The notes under the pieces were generated by a model that worked only from the letters and a program-made list of their open reading frames with translations, was not told the origin of the DNA and did no database searches. Positions 47,099 through 56,906 of a stretch of 64,000 nucleotides of DNA are shown piece by piece (positions within the stretch are counted from its first letter, which is position 1; the number at the start of each line of letters is the position of its first letter). A program made the translations under genes and the position numbers. The stretch comes from Flavobacterium sp. MC2016-06 (lineage in GTDB: Bacteria > Bacteroidota > Bacteroidia > Flavobacteriales > Flavobacteriaceae): contig NZ_WMID02000015.1 of the NCBI RefSeq assembly GCF_009711165.2, positions 62,001 to 126,000 on the forward strand, in the 5' to 3' direction.

Positions 47099-48697
47099 AT
47101 GAAAAATCAAAATAGAGTATATAAAATCCTTATTTCTGGCTTACTTCTTTTAGGAACCGGATGTACAAATTTGGATGAAACAGTTTACGACAAAATAACT
47201 GCAGAAGGTACAGTATTAACAGAAGAAGATCTAACAAGTATTGTTGCACCAGCTTATACTTCATTTAGAACTATTTTTTGGGGCTGGGATGGTTTACATG
47301 ATTTATATGAAGAATCATCAGATTTATTGGTAACGCCGCAGCGAAATGGTATTGGCTGGGGAGATTATTACATCACAATGCATCAGCATACCTGGGGATC
47401 GGCATTACCTCATGCAGAGGGTAACTGGTCTTATATGTATACTGGAGTAAACAGTGTAAATAGAGCCATATATCAAATAGAGCAGATAGACGGTATTGCA
47501 AATAAAGATAAAGTAATTCAGGAACTAAAAGCCTTAAGAGCCATTTACTATTATTTACTATTAGATAATTTTAGAAATGTTCCAATTGTAACCACTTTTA
47601 TTAATCCTCCGGGATATCTGCCAGCACAGAATACAGGAAAAGAAGTTTATGATTTTGTTGAAAGCGAATTAAAAACAGCTTTACCGTATTTAAGTGATGA
47701 GAACAGCAGTGCTTCTTATGGAAAAGTTACAACATGGACCGTTAAAATGACTTTAGCAAAATTATATTTAAATTCAGCTGTTTATATTGGTACACCTAAA
47801 TGGGATGAAGCTTTAGCACAGGTTAATGATATTATAAGCAGTGGTAAATTTAGTTTGATGAGTAATTATTCCGATAATTTTAAAATAAAAAATGAAGGAT
47901 CTACAGAAGAGATATTTTCTATTCCTTTTGATCAAATTAAAACAGGAGGAAGTTATTGGCCATTCAAATCATTAGCAGCACCAAGTCAGGCAACATTCGA
48001 AATGAGTGGCGGTCCTTGGAATGGAACAGGAGGAATTCCGCAATTTATTGATACCTACGACCCAGATGATCAAAGACTAAAAGACTGCTGGTTAGGAGGT
48101 AAACAATATACCAGTAAAGGAGAACCAATAATGGTAGATGGAGTACAGTTTGAATATATTAATTACATGACCAATGTAAATGGTTGTGAACCAAATGAAG
48201 GTTACAGATTAGTTAAATATGAAATTGGAACGGGCGACATAGGACAAACCAGCAACGATGTGCCTTTTTACAGATATACAGATGCATTAATGATTAAAGC
48301 AGAATGTTTATTACGAACAGGAGATGCTGAGGGAGCTGCAGCAATTGTTTCGCAAATTAGACAAAGAGATTTTAAAAATACAAATCCTAGTAAAGCAACA
48401 GTTACAGGAGCAAAGCTTACTGGCGGAAGTGTTTATAAATACGGAACCTATGATTCTGGTGTAATTACAAAACTTGAAGGAGGAGCAGACATTCAATATG
48501 GTGGTTTCTTAGACGAACTTGCTTGGGAATTTATTGGAGAAGCACACAGAAAACAAGATTTAATACGATTTGGAGTTTACACAAAAAAATCATGGTTTTC
48601 ACATACGCCAAATGGTGATTTTAAAAGTATTTTTCCAATACCACAGGCTATTATGAATACGAATAGTAATTTAAAACAAAATCCAGGATATAATTAA
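47099..48697 (+). CDS. SusD/RagB-family substrate-binding lipoprotein
   Basis: 532 residues. Lipoprotein signal with lipobox GTGC, mature start CTNLDETVYDKI. The TPR-like SusD fold is apparent from KVIQELKALRAIYYYLLLDNF and WTVKMTLAKLYLNSAVYI, and the C-terminal FLDELAWEFIGEAHRKQDLIRFG is diagnostic. It caps the SusC barrel on the outside and delivers substrate. It follows SusC by 11 bp and is followed by a hairpin terminator at 48737. Confidence 0.93.
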   Translation: MKNQNRVYKILISGLLLLGTGCTNLDETVYDKITAEGTVLTEEDLTSIVAPAYTSFRTIFWGWDGLHDLYEESSDLLVTPQRNGIGWGDYYITMHQHTWGSALPHAEGNWSYMYTGVNSVNRAIYQIEQIDGIANKDKVIQELKALRAIYYYLLLDNFRNVPIVTTFINPPGYLPAQNTGKEVYDFVESELKTALPYLSDENSSASYGKVTTWTVKMTLAKLYLNSAVYIGTPKWDEALAQVNDIISSGKFSLMSNYSDNFKIKNEGSTEEIFSIPFDQIKTGGSYWPFKSLAAPSQATFEMSGGPWNGTGGIPQFIDTYDPDDQRLKDCWLGGKQYTSKGEPIMVDGVQFEYINYMTNVNGCEPNEGYRLVKYEIGTGDIGQTSNDVPFYRYTDALMIKAECLLRTGDAEGAAAIVSQIRQRDFKNTNPSKATVTGAKLTGGSVYKYGTYDSGVITKLEGGADIQYGGFLDELAWEFIGEAHRKQDLIRFGVYTKKSWFSHTPNGDFKSIFPIPQAIMNTNSNLKQNPGYN

Positions 48698-48736
48698 AAG
48701 GATATATAAAACAATTTTAATTTTTTTAGTTTTGAG

Positions 48737-48771
48737 ATAGGGGGCAAATTAATTTTTGCTTCCTATTTTTT
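48737..48771 (+). terminator. Terminator after SusD
   Basis: ATAGGGGGCAAA (48737-48748) pairs with TTTGCTTCCTAT (48755-48766) using two G-T pairs, followed by a T-run. It is 39 bp past the SusD stop. Read-through to the next two genes is possible. Confidence 0.7.
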
Positions 48772-48833
48772 GGTAATTATTACCAGAGGTTTATTTCAAG
48801 ATATTTTATAGCAATTAATAAATACATACAGTT

Positions 48834-49490
48834 ATGGAAATTAAAGTTCACTTTTTAAATTGCGGTCAAGTTAAAGTTGATAGATTTCTTCCTATCAATG
48901 AAAAAGTCTCCAATCCATTTTCCTATACAGGGATTGCAAGACCAGTTAAATATCAAGTTTCAGTTCCTGTATCTACTTATCTCATAGAACATCCGAAAGG
49001 AATGGTTTTAATAGATACAAGTTGGAACACAGAGAATCAAAACACAGATCAAAATAAAATACACAACAGTTTTTTTCATTGGTTAACCCACAAAGCAGCT
49101 TTGTCATTTGAAGAAGCTGTCGATAAACAGCTAACCAAAATTGGCTATAAATCGAGTGATATAGATTATTTAATACCAAGTCTTACATCAGATCATTCGA
49201 TTGGATTAAACTACGTAAAAGAGGCTAAAAAAATCATGATAAGTGATGTTCAATGGAAAGATCAAACCGCAGAAAAATCAATTTGTTATGAACCAGAAAT
49301 CTGGAACAATACAAATGTGCAGCAATACAGCTTTTTAAACACAGGTATCGGCCCAGAAGGGTTATCTTATGATTTATTTGATGATGGTTCGGTTGTTCTG
49401 GTAAGTACGTCCAAAAGTAATTCGGGAGTTGTAACTAGAATTGTAGAAAACAATGGTAAGTTCATGGAAATAGCCGGTAGAATTATTTAA
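48834..49490 (+). CDS. Metallo-beta-lactamase-fold protein with degenerate metal site
   Basis: 218 residues, resembling the N-acyl-homoserine-lactonase-like branch of the MBL fold (MEIKVHFLNCGQVKVDRFLP, VSTYLIEHPKGMVLIDTSW). The metal motif HxHxDH has become SLTSDH (116-121): the first two His are Ser and Thr, while Asp120 and His121 remain. The later His motif is STSKSNSG (191-198), also without His. Di-zinc hydrolase activity is therefore unlikely; a binding or regulatory role is possible. No signal peptide, so cytoplasmic. It lies between SusD and a TlpA-like gene (12 bp). Confidence 0.75.
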   Translation: MEIKVHFLNCGQVKVDRFLPINEKVSNPFSYTGIARPVKYQVSVPVSTYLIEHPKGMVLIDTSWNTENQNTDQNKIHNSFFHWLTHKAALSFEEAVDKQLTKIGYKSSDIDYLIPSLTSDHSIGLNYVKEAKKIMISDVQWKDQTAEKSICYEPEIWNNTNVQQYSFLNTGIGPEGLSYDLFDDGSVVLVSTSKSNSGVVTRIVENNGKFMEIAGRII

Positions 49491-49502
49491 CAAATAAAGA
49501 AA

Positions 49503-50588
49503 ATGAATTTTATAAAAATTATACCAGCGATATTATTTTCAGTTCTTGTTTTGTCGTGTTCAGAGAAAAAACGAGATTCAGGAGTTATAAAAGGAGATAT
49601 GAGTAAGTTGAGTAAAGATTTTGATAAAGTCGTTGTAGATATGTGGGGATATGAGTTTCTAGGAGACTCTATAAAAACATCTGATACGATAGATGCAAAG
49701 GACGGAAAATTTGAATATCACTTTAAAACGAAAGAAGCTAAACTTACAAGCTTTCTCTTGCTTAAAAATAATAAAGAATTTGCTGTGCTGGGTTTTGTAG
49801 ATAAAAACCCCAAAAGCAAAACAGTTTTTGGTGATATCTACATTGGTAATGAAAACGCTGTAATCAATACTATTAGTGAATTTAAAGTTCCTTCTGCTGA
49901 TAATAATAGTTTGAAATATTATCGTGTAAATATTGAAGGTTCTAAAGAAGCTGAAAGGAATATGAGAATATCATTTGGAGAAAACCTTACCTCAATTGAA
50001 GGCATAAAAGAAAATCCAGACAGCTATGTTGTTTTATATCATCTTTTCAATGTTAAAGATAAATATTCCATAAAACATTTAAAAAAGCTGTCTTTGCTGT
50101 TTTCAGATGATGTTGAAAAATCAGTTTCTTATAGCCTATTTCAGAAGTATATTGCCAAAAGAGAGGAATTAGAGCGATACGGCTACATTCATGATTTTAA
50201 TTGGTTAGATGTTAAGGGCAAGAGTTATAATTTTGAACAAGTGAGAAATACCAGACCAATGGCGTTATTTATTTTCTGGGCAAGCTGGTGTAGCCCTTGC
50301 AGAGCAGAAATTCCCGAACTCAAACAATTTTATAGTGAATATAAAGATAAAGTAAGTATGGTAAGTTTAAGCATAGATAATAAATATGCGGATTGGAAAA
50401 TGGCTGTTGAAAAAGAAAATATGCCTTGGCTGAATCTTTCGGGTTTGCCTAATGATGTAAATGGAGTAAAAGAAAAATACAACATCAATACAGTGCCAAA
50501 TTTGATTTTACTAGATCAAAATGGAAAAGTCCTCATAAACGGATTTAATAATTTATCTGAAGCTAGAAAAATAATTGACACTAAATAA
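49503..50588 (+). CDS. TlpA-like thiol-disulfide lipoprotein
   Basis: 361 residues. Lipobox LVLSC followed by SEKKRD. Residues about 25-130 look like a DUF4369-type beta domain; the C-terminal 130 residues are a thioredoxin/TlpA fold with the redox motif FWASWCSPCRAEIPEL and the cis-Pro segment NTVPNLILLD. Envelope-located thiol oxidoreductase or reductase. TlpA-like genes very often accompany SusCD peptide-uptake systems in Flavobacteriia; the second SusCD operon in this window also has one. Follows the MBL gene by 12 bp. Confidence 0.87.
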   Translation: MNFIKIIPAILFSVLVLSCSEKKRDSGVIKGDMSKLSKDFDKVVVDMWGYEFLGDSIKTSDTIDAKDGKFEYHFKTKEAKLTSFLLLKNNKEFAVLGFVDKNPKSKTVFGDIYIGNENAVINTISEFKVPSADNNSLKYYRVNIEGSKEAERNMRISFGENLTSIEGIKENPDSYVVLYHLFNVKDKYSIKHLKKLSLLFSDDVEKSVSYSLFQKYIAKREELERYGYIHDFNWLDVKGKSYNFEQVRNTRPMALFIFWASWCSPCRAEIPELKQFYSEYKDKVSMVSLSIDNKYADWKMAVEKENMPWLNLSGLPNDVNGVKEKYNINTVPNLILLDQNGKVLINGFNNLSEARKIIDTK

Positions 50589-50684
50589 ATCGATATTGTA
50601 AACAGCGTATAAGTATTAAAAAGAAAAATAGGCAAGTTTGAGAATTTGTAGATTTTACAGTTTTTTTAGCTTAATTTAATGCAT

Positions 50685-50715
50685 AAAAAGTCCTAATGAA
50701 AATTAGGGCTTTTTT
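50685..50715 (+). terminator. Terminator after TlpA-like gene
   Basis: AAGTCCTAAT and ATTAGGGCTT pair around GAAA with one G-T pair, followed by TTTTT. It is 97 bp past the stop codon. The rest of the 282-bp gap to the kinase is AT-rich without other signals. Confidence 0.8.
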
Positions 50716-50870
50716 GTACGAGTAAAATTTCAGCTGAGTATTTCAATATTAGTAATAAAAAAAAAAGAAGCAACCATATGTCGTTGAATTTGAAAAAAGG
50801 CACTTGTGAATATTGTAATTCAATTTATAATATCTTTGAGATTATTAATTTTAACTTTTAAAATTTATAA

Positions 50871-52370
50871 ATGAAACGATCTGCTCTACTACGATATTTT
50901 ATACTTGCTTTTTTTATAGTTAGTCATACCTATATTTTAAATGCGCAGAAATCACAATATACTGATTCACAGCTTAAAAAAATAGAGGGGTCTTTAACAG
51001 AACTACCAGGAAATAGTGATAAGATTGAAACCTTATTAAAATTAAGTGACTGGTATGAAGAAAATTATTATAAGGCTAAAGAGCTGCAAAAGGCATTTGA
51101 TTATGCCAATGAAGCCCTTCTTTTAAGCCAAAACTTACATTCTGATATTTATGCTGGAAAGTGTTATCTGCAGCTTTCAATGTTATATCAGTTAAGTAAT
51201 GATTATGTGATGCTGGAAAGTAGTGCCAGAAAAGCAATTGCATTATTAGCCAAAACAAATCATAGAGACGATTTAGCTGAGTCATGGGTAATGATCTGGT
51301 CAGCAAAAATGCTTACTAAAGCGCCAGAGAAAGAGAGACTTGTTCCTATTTATAATGCTTTAGCTTTATTTAAAAGTACAGGAAATAACGAAAGAATTTG
51401 TGACTGCTACAAAGAAATTAGTGAGATATATTTAAGCTTCAGAGATTTTCCAAATGCACGTATCAATTTGGAAAAAGCAATGCTTTTTTATAAAAAATCA
51501 AATCTTCAAAAAAAACGTTTTTCTCCGGTGTACGATGACGTTATCAATCTTAGATCTAAAACTTATTTACAGCAGAATGAGCTTAAAAGTGCGGCTTTTT
51601 TACGTAATTCAATGATAATTTTTCTGGTTCTTTTAATTATCATTCTTGGGCTATTATACAAGAGCTTTAAGTTTAAGAAAAAAACGAATAATGTACTGGA
51701 GATACAACAAAATTTGATAACTCAAAAAAATACAACACTCGAAAACTTAGTAGCTGAAAAAGAATGGCTTTTGCGTGAAATTCATCATAGAGTAAAAAAT
51801 AACCTGCATATGGTTGTTGGTCTGCTTGCTAGTCAGATTGAATATTTGAAAAATGAACAAGCAATAGAGGCTATTAATGACAGTCAAAACCGAATTCATA
51901 CGATGTCATTGATTCATCAAAAATTGTATCAATCGGAGAATTTATCGATAATTAATATGCCTTCTTATCTCTTTGAATTAGCCGAATATTTAAAGGATTC
52001 TTATAACATTGAAAAATCAATTCATTTTAGTCTAGATATCGATAATTTTGATTTACCGTTATCGCACTCCATACCAATTGGCCTTATATTCAACGAAGCA
52101 GTAACGAACTCTATTAAATACGCTTTTCCAAATAGTAAAAACGGAAAAATTAATATAGCACTTAAACAAAAAGACGATCACAAATATGTATTAACTTTTC
52201 AGGATAATGGTATTGGACTTGCGCCAGAATTTGATCCCTATAATAATCCTTCACTAGGAATAAAACTAATGTATGGACTTTCTGATGATATAAATGGAAA
52301 GTTTACAATCATGAATGAAAATGGCACCAAAATTTGCTTAGAATTTACCTTTAACGATAGCAAATCTTGA
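50871..52370 (+). CDS. Sensor histidine kinase (HisKA_2 type) with N-terminal TPR-like sensor
   Basis: 499 residues. Signal peptide ending ILNAQ, a periplasmic helical TPR-like region (about 30-240), one transmembrane helix (MIIFLVLLIIILGLLY), a short coiled-coil, then the HisKA_2 phosphoacceptor motif LLREIHHRVKNNLHMVVGLL and an HATPase domain with N-box FNEAVTNSIKYAF and G-box FQDNGIGLAPEF. No receiver domain is fused, and no response regulator gene is present nearby, so its partner is elsewhere. It may sense envelope or substrate status for the SusCD systems on either side, but this is only positional. Confidence 0.88.
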   Translation: MKRSALLRYFILAFFIVSHTYILNAQKSQYTDSQLKKIEGSLTELPGNSDKIETLLKLSDWYEENYYKAKELQKAFDYANEALLLSQNLHSDIYAGKCYLQLSMLYQLSNDYVMLESSARKAIALLAKTNHRDDLAESWVMIWSAKMLTKAPEKERLVPIYNALALFKSTGNNERICDCYKEISEIYLSFRDFPNARINLEKAMLFYKKSNLQKKRFSPVYDDVINLRSKTYLQQNELKSAAFLRNSMIIFLVLLIIILGLLYKSFKFKKKTNNVLEIQQNLITQKNTTLENLVAEKEWLLREIHHRVKNNLHMVVGLLASQIEYLKNEQAIEAINDSQNRIHTMSLIHQKLYQSENLSIINMPSYLFELAEYLKDSYNIEKSIHFSLDIDNFDLPLSHSIPIGLIFNEAVTNSIKYAFPNSKNGKINIALKQKDDHKYVLTFQDNGIGLAPEFDPYNNPSLGIKLMYGLSDDINGKFTIMNENGTKICLEFTFNDSKS

Positions 52371-52597
52371 AGACTATTTTAGTATTATATTTTTATGAAG
52401 GAAGATTAGATCTGAATTTAAACACTAGAGTCTTGTAATTGCTGAATTATTGATTTTTTAAAAACGGTATATCATGCAAGATGTTAATACATATTATGGA
52501 GGTAAATGAAGTCACCTCTAAAATTAAGATCTTAGAAAACTACTTTCTTCAACTGCTGAAAAAAAAGAAACTCGATTAAAAAAAGGCAGCTCAAAAG

Positions 52598-53251
52598 CTA
52601 AGGGTATATTTTTATACTGTTAATTAAATTTAAGTCCGTTGCAGGAATGATGTTAAATTTAGGAACCGATTCGATTGTTTTTGAAATAACAGGATTACTG
52701 CCTAATTTTAGGCTGATTCTCATGTTTTTCAGTTTAGATTCAGTTGAAAGGTTAATTGGTAAGAAATTCAGTTTTTTCAAAAAAATCTTGGTATGATGGC
52801 TTGAATGAGCATGATCAGAAGTAAAAAATATTTTTTCAATATTTCTATGCTGTGGGTAAGAACTATTAATTTCAAGTTTAATAGGATTGAATAGTTTTAC
52901 AACATGAGCCCCTGCCAGCATTAAAGTAGTATTTTTATGAGTCGGAGTATTATCTGTATATTGAGGATTAAAAATCAGACTGCCTGCCTGTATGATTATT
53001 TTCCCAGTCATATCGGGCAGATTTTTGATCACAGTTTTCAGGTCATCTTTAGGGACAAAAAATAATATTATTTCTGCTGAAGCAGCATTTTCTAAAGATC
53101 CCAGCTGTACATTAGACTCCATTTTTTCTATAACCTCCCGTACAGGATTATTGCCTCGAGGATTGTTTATTATAACCTCATATCCCGCTTGTGCAGCTCT
53201 AGAGGCCAGCTCCAGAGTAAGACTTCCAACCCCAATAATTCCTATTTTCAT
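52598..53251 (-). CDS. F420/NADP-oxidoreductase-like Rossmann protein
   Basis: 217 residues. N-terminal dinucleotide-binding MKIGIIGVGSLTLELASRAA with beta-alpha-beta order typical of the NADP oxidoreductase, coenzyme F420-dependent-like family (COG2085). PRGNNPV after the second strand suggests NADP(H) preference. The C-terminal part (KIFLKKLNFLPINL) is short and divergent. Proteins of this type reduce various small substrates; the substrate here is unknown. Monocistronic, pointing away from the kinase. Confidence 0.78.
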   Translation of the reverse strand: MKIGIIGVGSLTLELASRAAQAGYEVIINNPRGNNPVREVIEKMESNVQLGSLENAASAEIILFFVPKDDLKTVIKNLPDMTGKIIIQAGSLIFNPQYTDNTPTHKNTTLMLAGAHVVKLFNPIKLEINSSYPQHRNIEKIFFTSDHAHSSHHTKIFLKKLNFLPINLSTESKLKNMRISLKLGSNPVISKTIESVPKFNIIPATDLNLINSIKIYP

Positions 53252-53671
53252 AATATTTGGATTTAATTGTTTATTTCCTTGAATAAAAATTATACGTGAT
53301 GCTGATTAAGGATAAAATTAATAGAGATTTACTTCAAAATGTTTTTGGGGTTAAATGTGAGTTAAAATTATTGAAAATACTTCGTTTCTAAACAGGTATT
53401 TTTACCTGTTTAAGGTTCAGGTTGTAAAAATAAAAGTTAAGATAGTTTTTCTCCAATTCGATTTGGTTAGTATTACATTTTTAAACAAGAAAAATTCTTT
53501 GTTTAATAAAAGTGACAATTCCAGTTTTGATTAAAAGCAGTAAGGGATTGTTACTTTTTAAATAATAAAGGCTGCCTAAATAAATAGACAGCCCCTACAA
53601 ACTAATTAAAAATAAAAAAATCGATAAGAACAGTATCAACCAGATTCTACTATTAGGTTGATAAGCAATTC
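53252..53671. other. Intergenic region with small hairpins
   Basis: A perfect 9-bp hairpin AAACAGGTA / TACCTGTTT with a 4-base loop lies at 53390-53411, about 140 bp upstream of the oxidoreductase start, possibly an operator. A weak stem GGCTG / CAGCC around 53568-53591 may help terminate the M16 gene on the minus strand. Nothing else recognised in these 420 bases. Confidence 0.45.
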
Positions 53672-56476
53672 TTATTTTGCTTTCATAAGCACTTGTACGC
53701 TGTTAGATTTCTTTAAAGCATTTGCAGTAAATTCTTTTACCTCTTTTGGAGTAATTGTATTTAAAGTACTTTTTAGAAGTGCAGTATCAAGAGGCGCTTC
53801 GTTATTACGCAAATAAGAAGTCAGTGAGTTCAGCCAATAACTGTTTTCTTTAATTTGCTCTTGGTAATTTTTAAGAATAGATTGTTTAATGTCTTCGAGC
53901 ATATTTGCTGGAATGTTTTCATTTTGAATTCTTGCTAGCTCGTCATGTACAATTTTTACCAGCGTATCTGCTTTATCAGGATTACAGTCAAAATTGATTT
54001 CTAAAGAGAATAATGGAGTAGGTGACTGTGATAGATCTGCGCCAACCTGTACGCCGTAACTGCCGCCTTCTTCTTCACGAATCGTTTCTAAATAGCGTTT
54101 TGTTAACCATTCTGATATTACATAACTTAAGATTTTATTCTTTTTAGTATACGCAACGTCTTGATTTTCTAAATGCAGATAAACCGTAGTTTTTGGTGTA
54201 TCCATAGTACGGATAATCGTTTTTTCTGTAGTTCCAGATTTCATGAAAATTTTATGATCAACATAGTTTTCTACCTTTTGTGTAGACGGAATGCTTCCTA
54301 AATACGTATTGATTAAAGCAATGTCTTTGTCTGAAATAGTTCCTACGAATAAAAAAGTAAAATCGGATGCATTTGAAAAACGTTCTGTGTAGAATTTTTT
54401 GATCTTATTAAGATCAAATGCTTTTATGAAATCCTGCGTTAACAGCCAGTCACGTTTGCTGTAATTGCTGTTTAAAAGCGAAATAGTATCACTTAATACT
54501 TTCTCGTTATTGTTCTGCGCATTGTTTAATTTGTTTTGATACTGTTCTTTTAACTTATCAAAAGTGCTTTCGTCAAATCTTGGATGCTGAAAATAAAGAT
54601 ACGTAAGCTGTAACAATGTTGTAAGCGATTCTTTGTTGCTGCTTCCGTTAAAACCTTCGTACAAACCACCAATATACGGGCTTAAGCTTACCGTTTTTCC
54701 GTTTATTTTTTTCTTTAAATCGGTATATTTATAATTACCCAATCCAGAATAAGCTGCTAAAGAAGCCGCAAGTTGTGCCGATGGTAAATCCTGCCATTCC
54801 ACCAAAGAATTTCCTCCCGGACTGTATGCCGAAAACAAAATCTGGTCGTTACTTAATGTTGTTGGATAGATAATAACTTTGGCTCCATTTGCAAGTGTGT
54901 ATTGTTTCGCATTCGCGAATGCTTTTACATCGCTTGTTTTTGCAATAGCTTTTGCGGTCAATTGATCGGTTACTAAAGAAGCCGTTAATTCTTCTTCTTT
55001 ATAAGGCTCTAATTTGGTGTTTGATAGTGTTTTTATCGCATTCCAATATTCATTTTCCTCAGGAAATTTTGTTGTAGCATCTTCTGGCGCAGAAATCGAT
55101 AAAACCAAGTTTTCTTGTGTTTTTAATGCTTTAAAAGCTGCATTTATCTGCTCTAAAGTTACTTTGTCTAGAAACGAATTAATCCAATTGTGTTCCTCTT
55201 CAACCGTCATAATAGGGTTGGCTTCTAAGAAATAAAGCTGTAATTGTTCTGCCCAATACGCGTTGCCAATTTTGTCTTTATTGGCCAAACGATTGTCATA
55301 ACTGCTGCGCATTTTAGTTTTTAAACGATCCAATTCCTGTTGTGTAAATCCGTTTTGGATTGCTCTTTCAAATTCCCTGTAAGCTTCAGAAAAAGCTTCT
55401 AGAAATTTGCCCTTTTTAGGCGTAACATGCAGTGAAACTTTACTGTCTAATCTCGAAAGATTATCATCTCCAATACCAAAAGACAAACCGGCCGTTTCAT
55501 TATTAATGATGTATTCATTAAAACGCGTATTCATCATTTGCATTGCTAAACTTTCGTTCATGCTGTTTTTCATTTCCGTATCATCCTGAACCATTGGTTT
55601 AGGTTTTGTGTAGGAAAGTGAAATTCCAGAACGCTGTAATTCTTTATCAGTTGCCAATACATAACGGTTTTCTTTATGCACCGGAATTTTTTCGTATTCT
55701 CTTTTGGTGATGTTTTTTGGAGTTGGTATCGAACCGAAAATCTCTTTAACTCGTTTTTCGATTAAAGTAACGTCAATATCACCAACAATTATGACAGCCT
55801 GATTTTGCGGTTGATACCATTTTTTATAATAATCTCTTAATACTTGGTATTTGAAATTGTTGATTACATTTAAATCGCCAATTACATTTCTCTTGGCATA
55901 TTTAGAACCTTCAAATACAGTTTTGTCTATTTTTTCTCCCGCTCTATAATCGGCATTTCTTCTCGTGCGCCATTCTTCACGAATTACACCTCTTTCAGCT
56001 TCAATTTCATTGTCGGCAAGAAGTAAAGATCCCGACCAATCGTGCAAAACATACATGCAGGAATCTAATAAAACACGATTGTCTGCAGGAACATTACTAA
56101 GATTATAAACCGTTTCATCATAAGCCGTATATGCATTAATGTCTTTTCCAAAAGAGACACCTTGTTTTTCGAGCATATTGATAATTCCTTTTCCTTTAAA
56201 ATGTTCTGTACCATTAAAAGCCATATGTTCTAAAAAGTGCGCTAATCCGTCTTGATCGTCATTTTCTAGAATGGCACCAACATTTTGAACAAAGTAAAAA
56301 TCGGCTCTATTTTTAGGCCATTCGTTATGCATAATAAAATACTGCATTCCGTTAGAAAGCGTTCCGTGTGCCACCGTTTTTGGAAGCGGAAATGTTGTTT
56401 TAAACTGTGCAGATGCTTCGCTTGAGGCAATAAAAAGCATTGCAGCAAATGCTGTTTTTAGGATAGAATACTTCAT
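53672..56476 (-). CDS. M16 family (pitrilysin-like) zinc peptidase
   Basis: 934 residues with a signal peptide ending EASAQ. The inverted zinc motif HFLEH is at 80-84, with the distal Glu ligand in NEIEAERGVIREEW (Glu159 or Glu161). Two M16 halves plus two inactive C-terminal halves fit the full-length, two-lobed architecture. Such periplasmic enzymes enclose and cut peptides of some tens of residues. It is the last gene of the second SusCD operon, but a 430-bp gap with a duplicated repeat separates it from the S9 gene, so it may also have its own promoter. Confidence 0.92.
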   Translation of the reverse strand: MKYSILKTAFAAMLFIASSEASAQFKTTFPLPKTVAHGTLSNGMQYFIMHNEWPKNRADFYFVQNVGAILENDDQDGLAHFLEHMAFNGTEHFKGKGIINMLEKQGVSFGKDINAYTAYDETVYNLSNVPADNRVLLDSCMYVLHDWSGSLLLADNEIEAERGVIREEWRTRRNADYRAGEKIDKTVFEGSKYAKRNVIGDLNVINNFKYQVLRDYYKKWYQPQNQAVIIVGDIDVTLIEKRVKEIFGSIPTPKNITKREYEKIPVHKENRYVLATDKELQRSGISLSYTKPKPMVQDDTEMKNSMNESLAMQMMNTRFNEYIINNETAGLSFGIGDDNLSRLDSKVSLHVTPKKGKFLEAFSEAYREFERAIQNGFTQQELDRLKTKMRSSYDNRLANKDKIGNAYWAEQLQLYFLEANPIMTVEEEHNWINSFLDKVTLEQINAAFKALKTQENLVLSISAPEDATTKFPEENEYWNAIKTLSNTKLEPYKEEELTASLVTDQLTAKAIAKTSDVKAFANAKQYTLANGAKVIIYPTTLSNDQILFSAYSPGGNSLVEWQDLPSAQLAASLAAYSGLGNYKYTDLKKKINGKTVSLSPYIGGLYEGFNGSSNKESLTTLLQLTYLYFQHPRFDESTFDKLKEQYQNKLNNAQNNNEKVLSDTISLLNSNYSKRDWLLTQDFIKAFDLNKIKKFYTERFSNASDFTFLFVGTISDKDIALINTYLGSIPSTQKVENYVDHKIFMKSGTTEKTIIRTMDTPKTTVYLHLENQDVAYTKKNKILSYVISEWLTKRYLETIREEEGGSYGVQVGADLSQSPTPLFSLEINFDCNPDKADTLVKIVHDELARIQNENIPANMLEDIKQSILKNYQEQIKENSYWLNSLTSYLRNNEAPLDTALLKSTLNTITPKEVKEFTANALKKSNSVQVLMKAK

Positions 56477-56577
56477 TTGATATTTTTAAGTAAGTTTTTT
56501 TTGTGAGATTAGAACTCTTAAGTTAGAGTTGAAGTGCTGATTTTACAATGAGTGATTTTACAATAAGTTAATTTTTT

Positions 56578-56876
56578 AAACCCATAGAAACATAGTTTTT
56601 TATCCTTTAAAAAGACGTTTCACTTTTTAGAAAAACACAAAGCCTATGTGAATTCAAGACATTGAACTAAAACGCCCTGTATTTTGCTATGCTTTCTATG
56701 TTTCTATGTGGTTAATTTTTTTATATGCAGCATAATTTTTAAACACATAGAAACATAGGTTTTTATCCTTTAAAAAGGCGTTTCACTTTTTTGAAAAACA
56801 CAAAACCTATGTGAATTCAAGACATTGAACTAAAATGCCTTGTATTTTACTATGCTTTCTATGTTTCTATGTGTTT
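56578..56876. repeat. Two tandem copies of the 'ACACATAGAAACATAG' element
   Basis: Copies at 56578-56712 and 56741-56876 are nearly identical. Each starts AAAC(A/C)CATAGAAACATAG, contains TATCCTTTAAAAAG(A/G)CG, GTTTCACTTTTT and CCTATGTGAATTCAAGAC, and ends CTATGTTTCTATGTG. Ends are inverted complements, so each copy folds on itself. A diverged relative is at 17431-17568. They fill the gap between the S9 and M16 genes. Confidence 0.88.
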
Positions 56877-56906
56877 AATTTAAATTATTGTTTAAGAATT
56901 AAAAGC

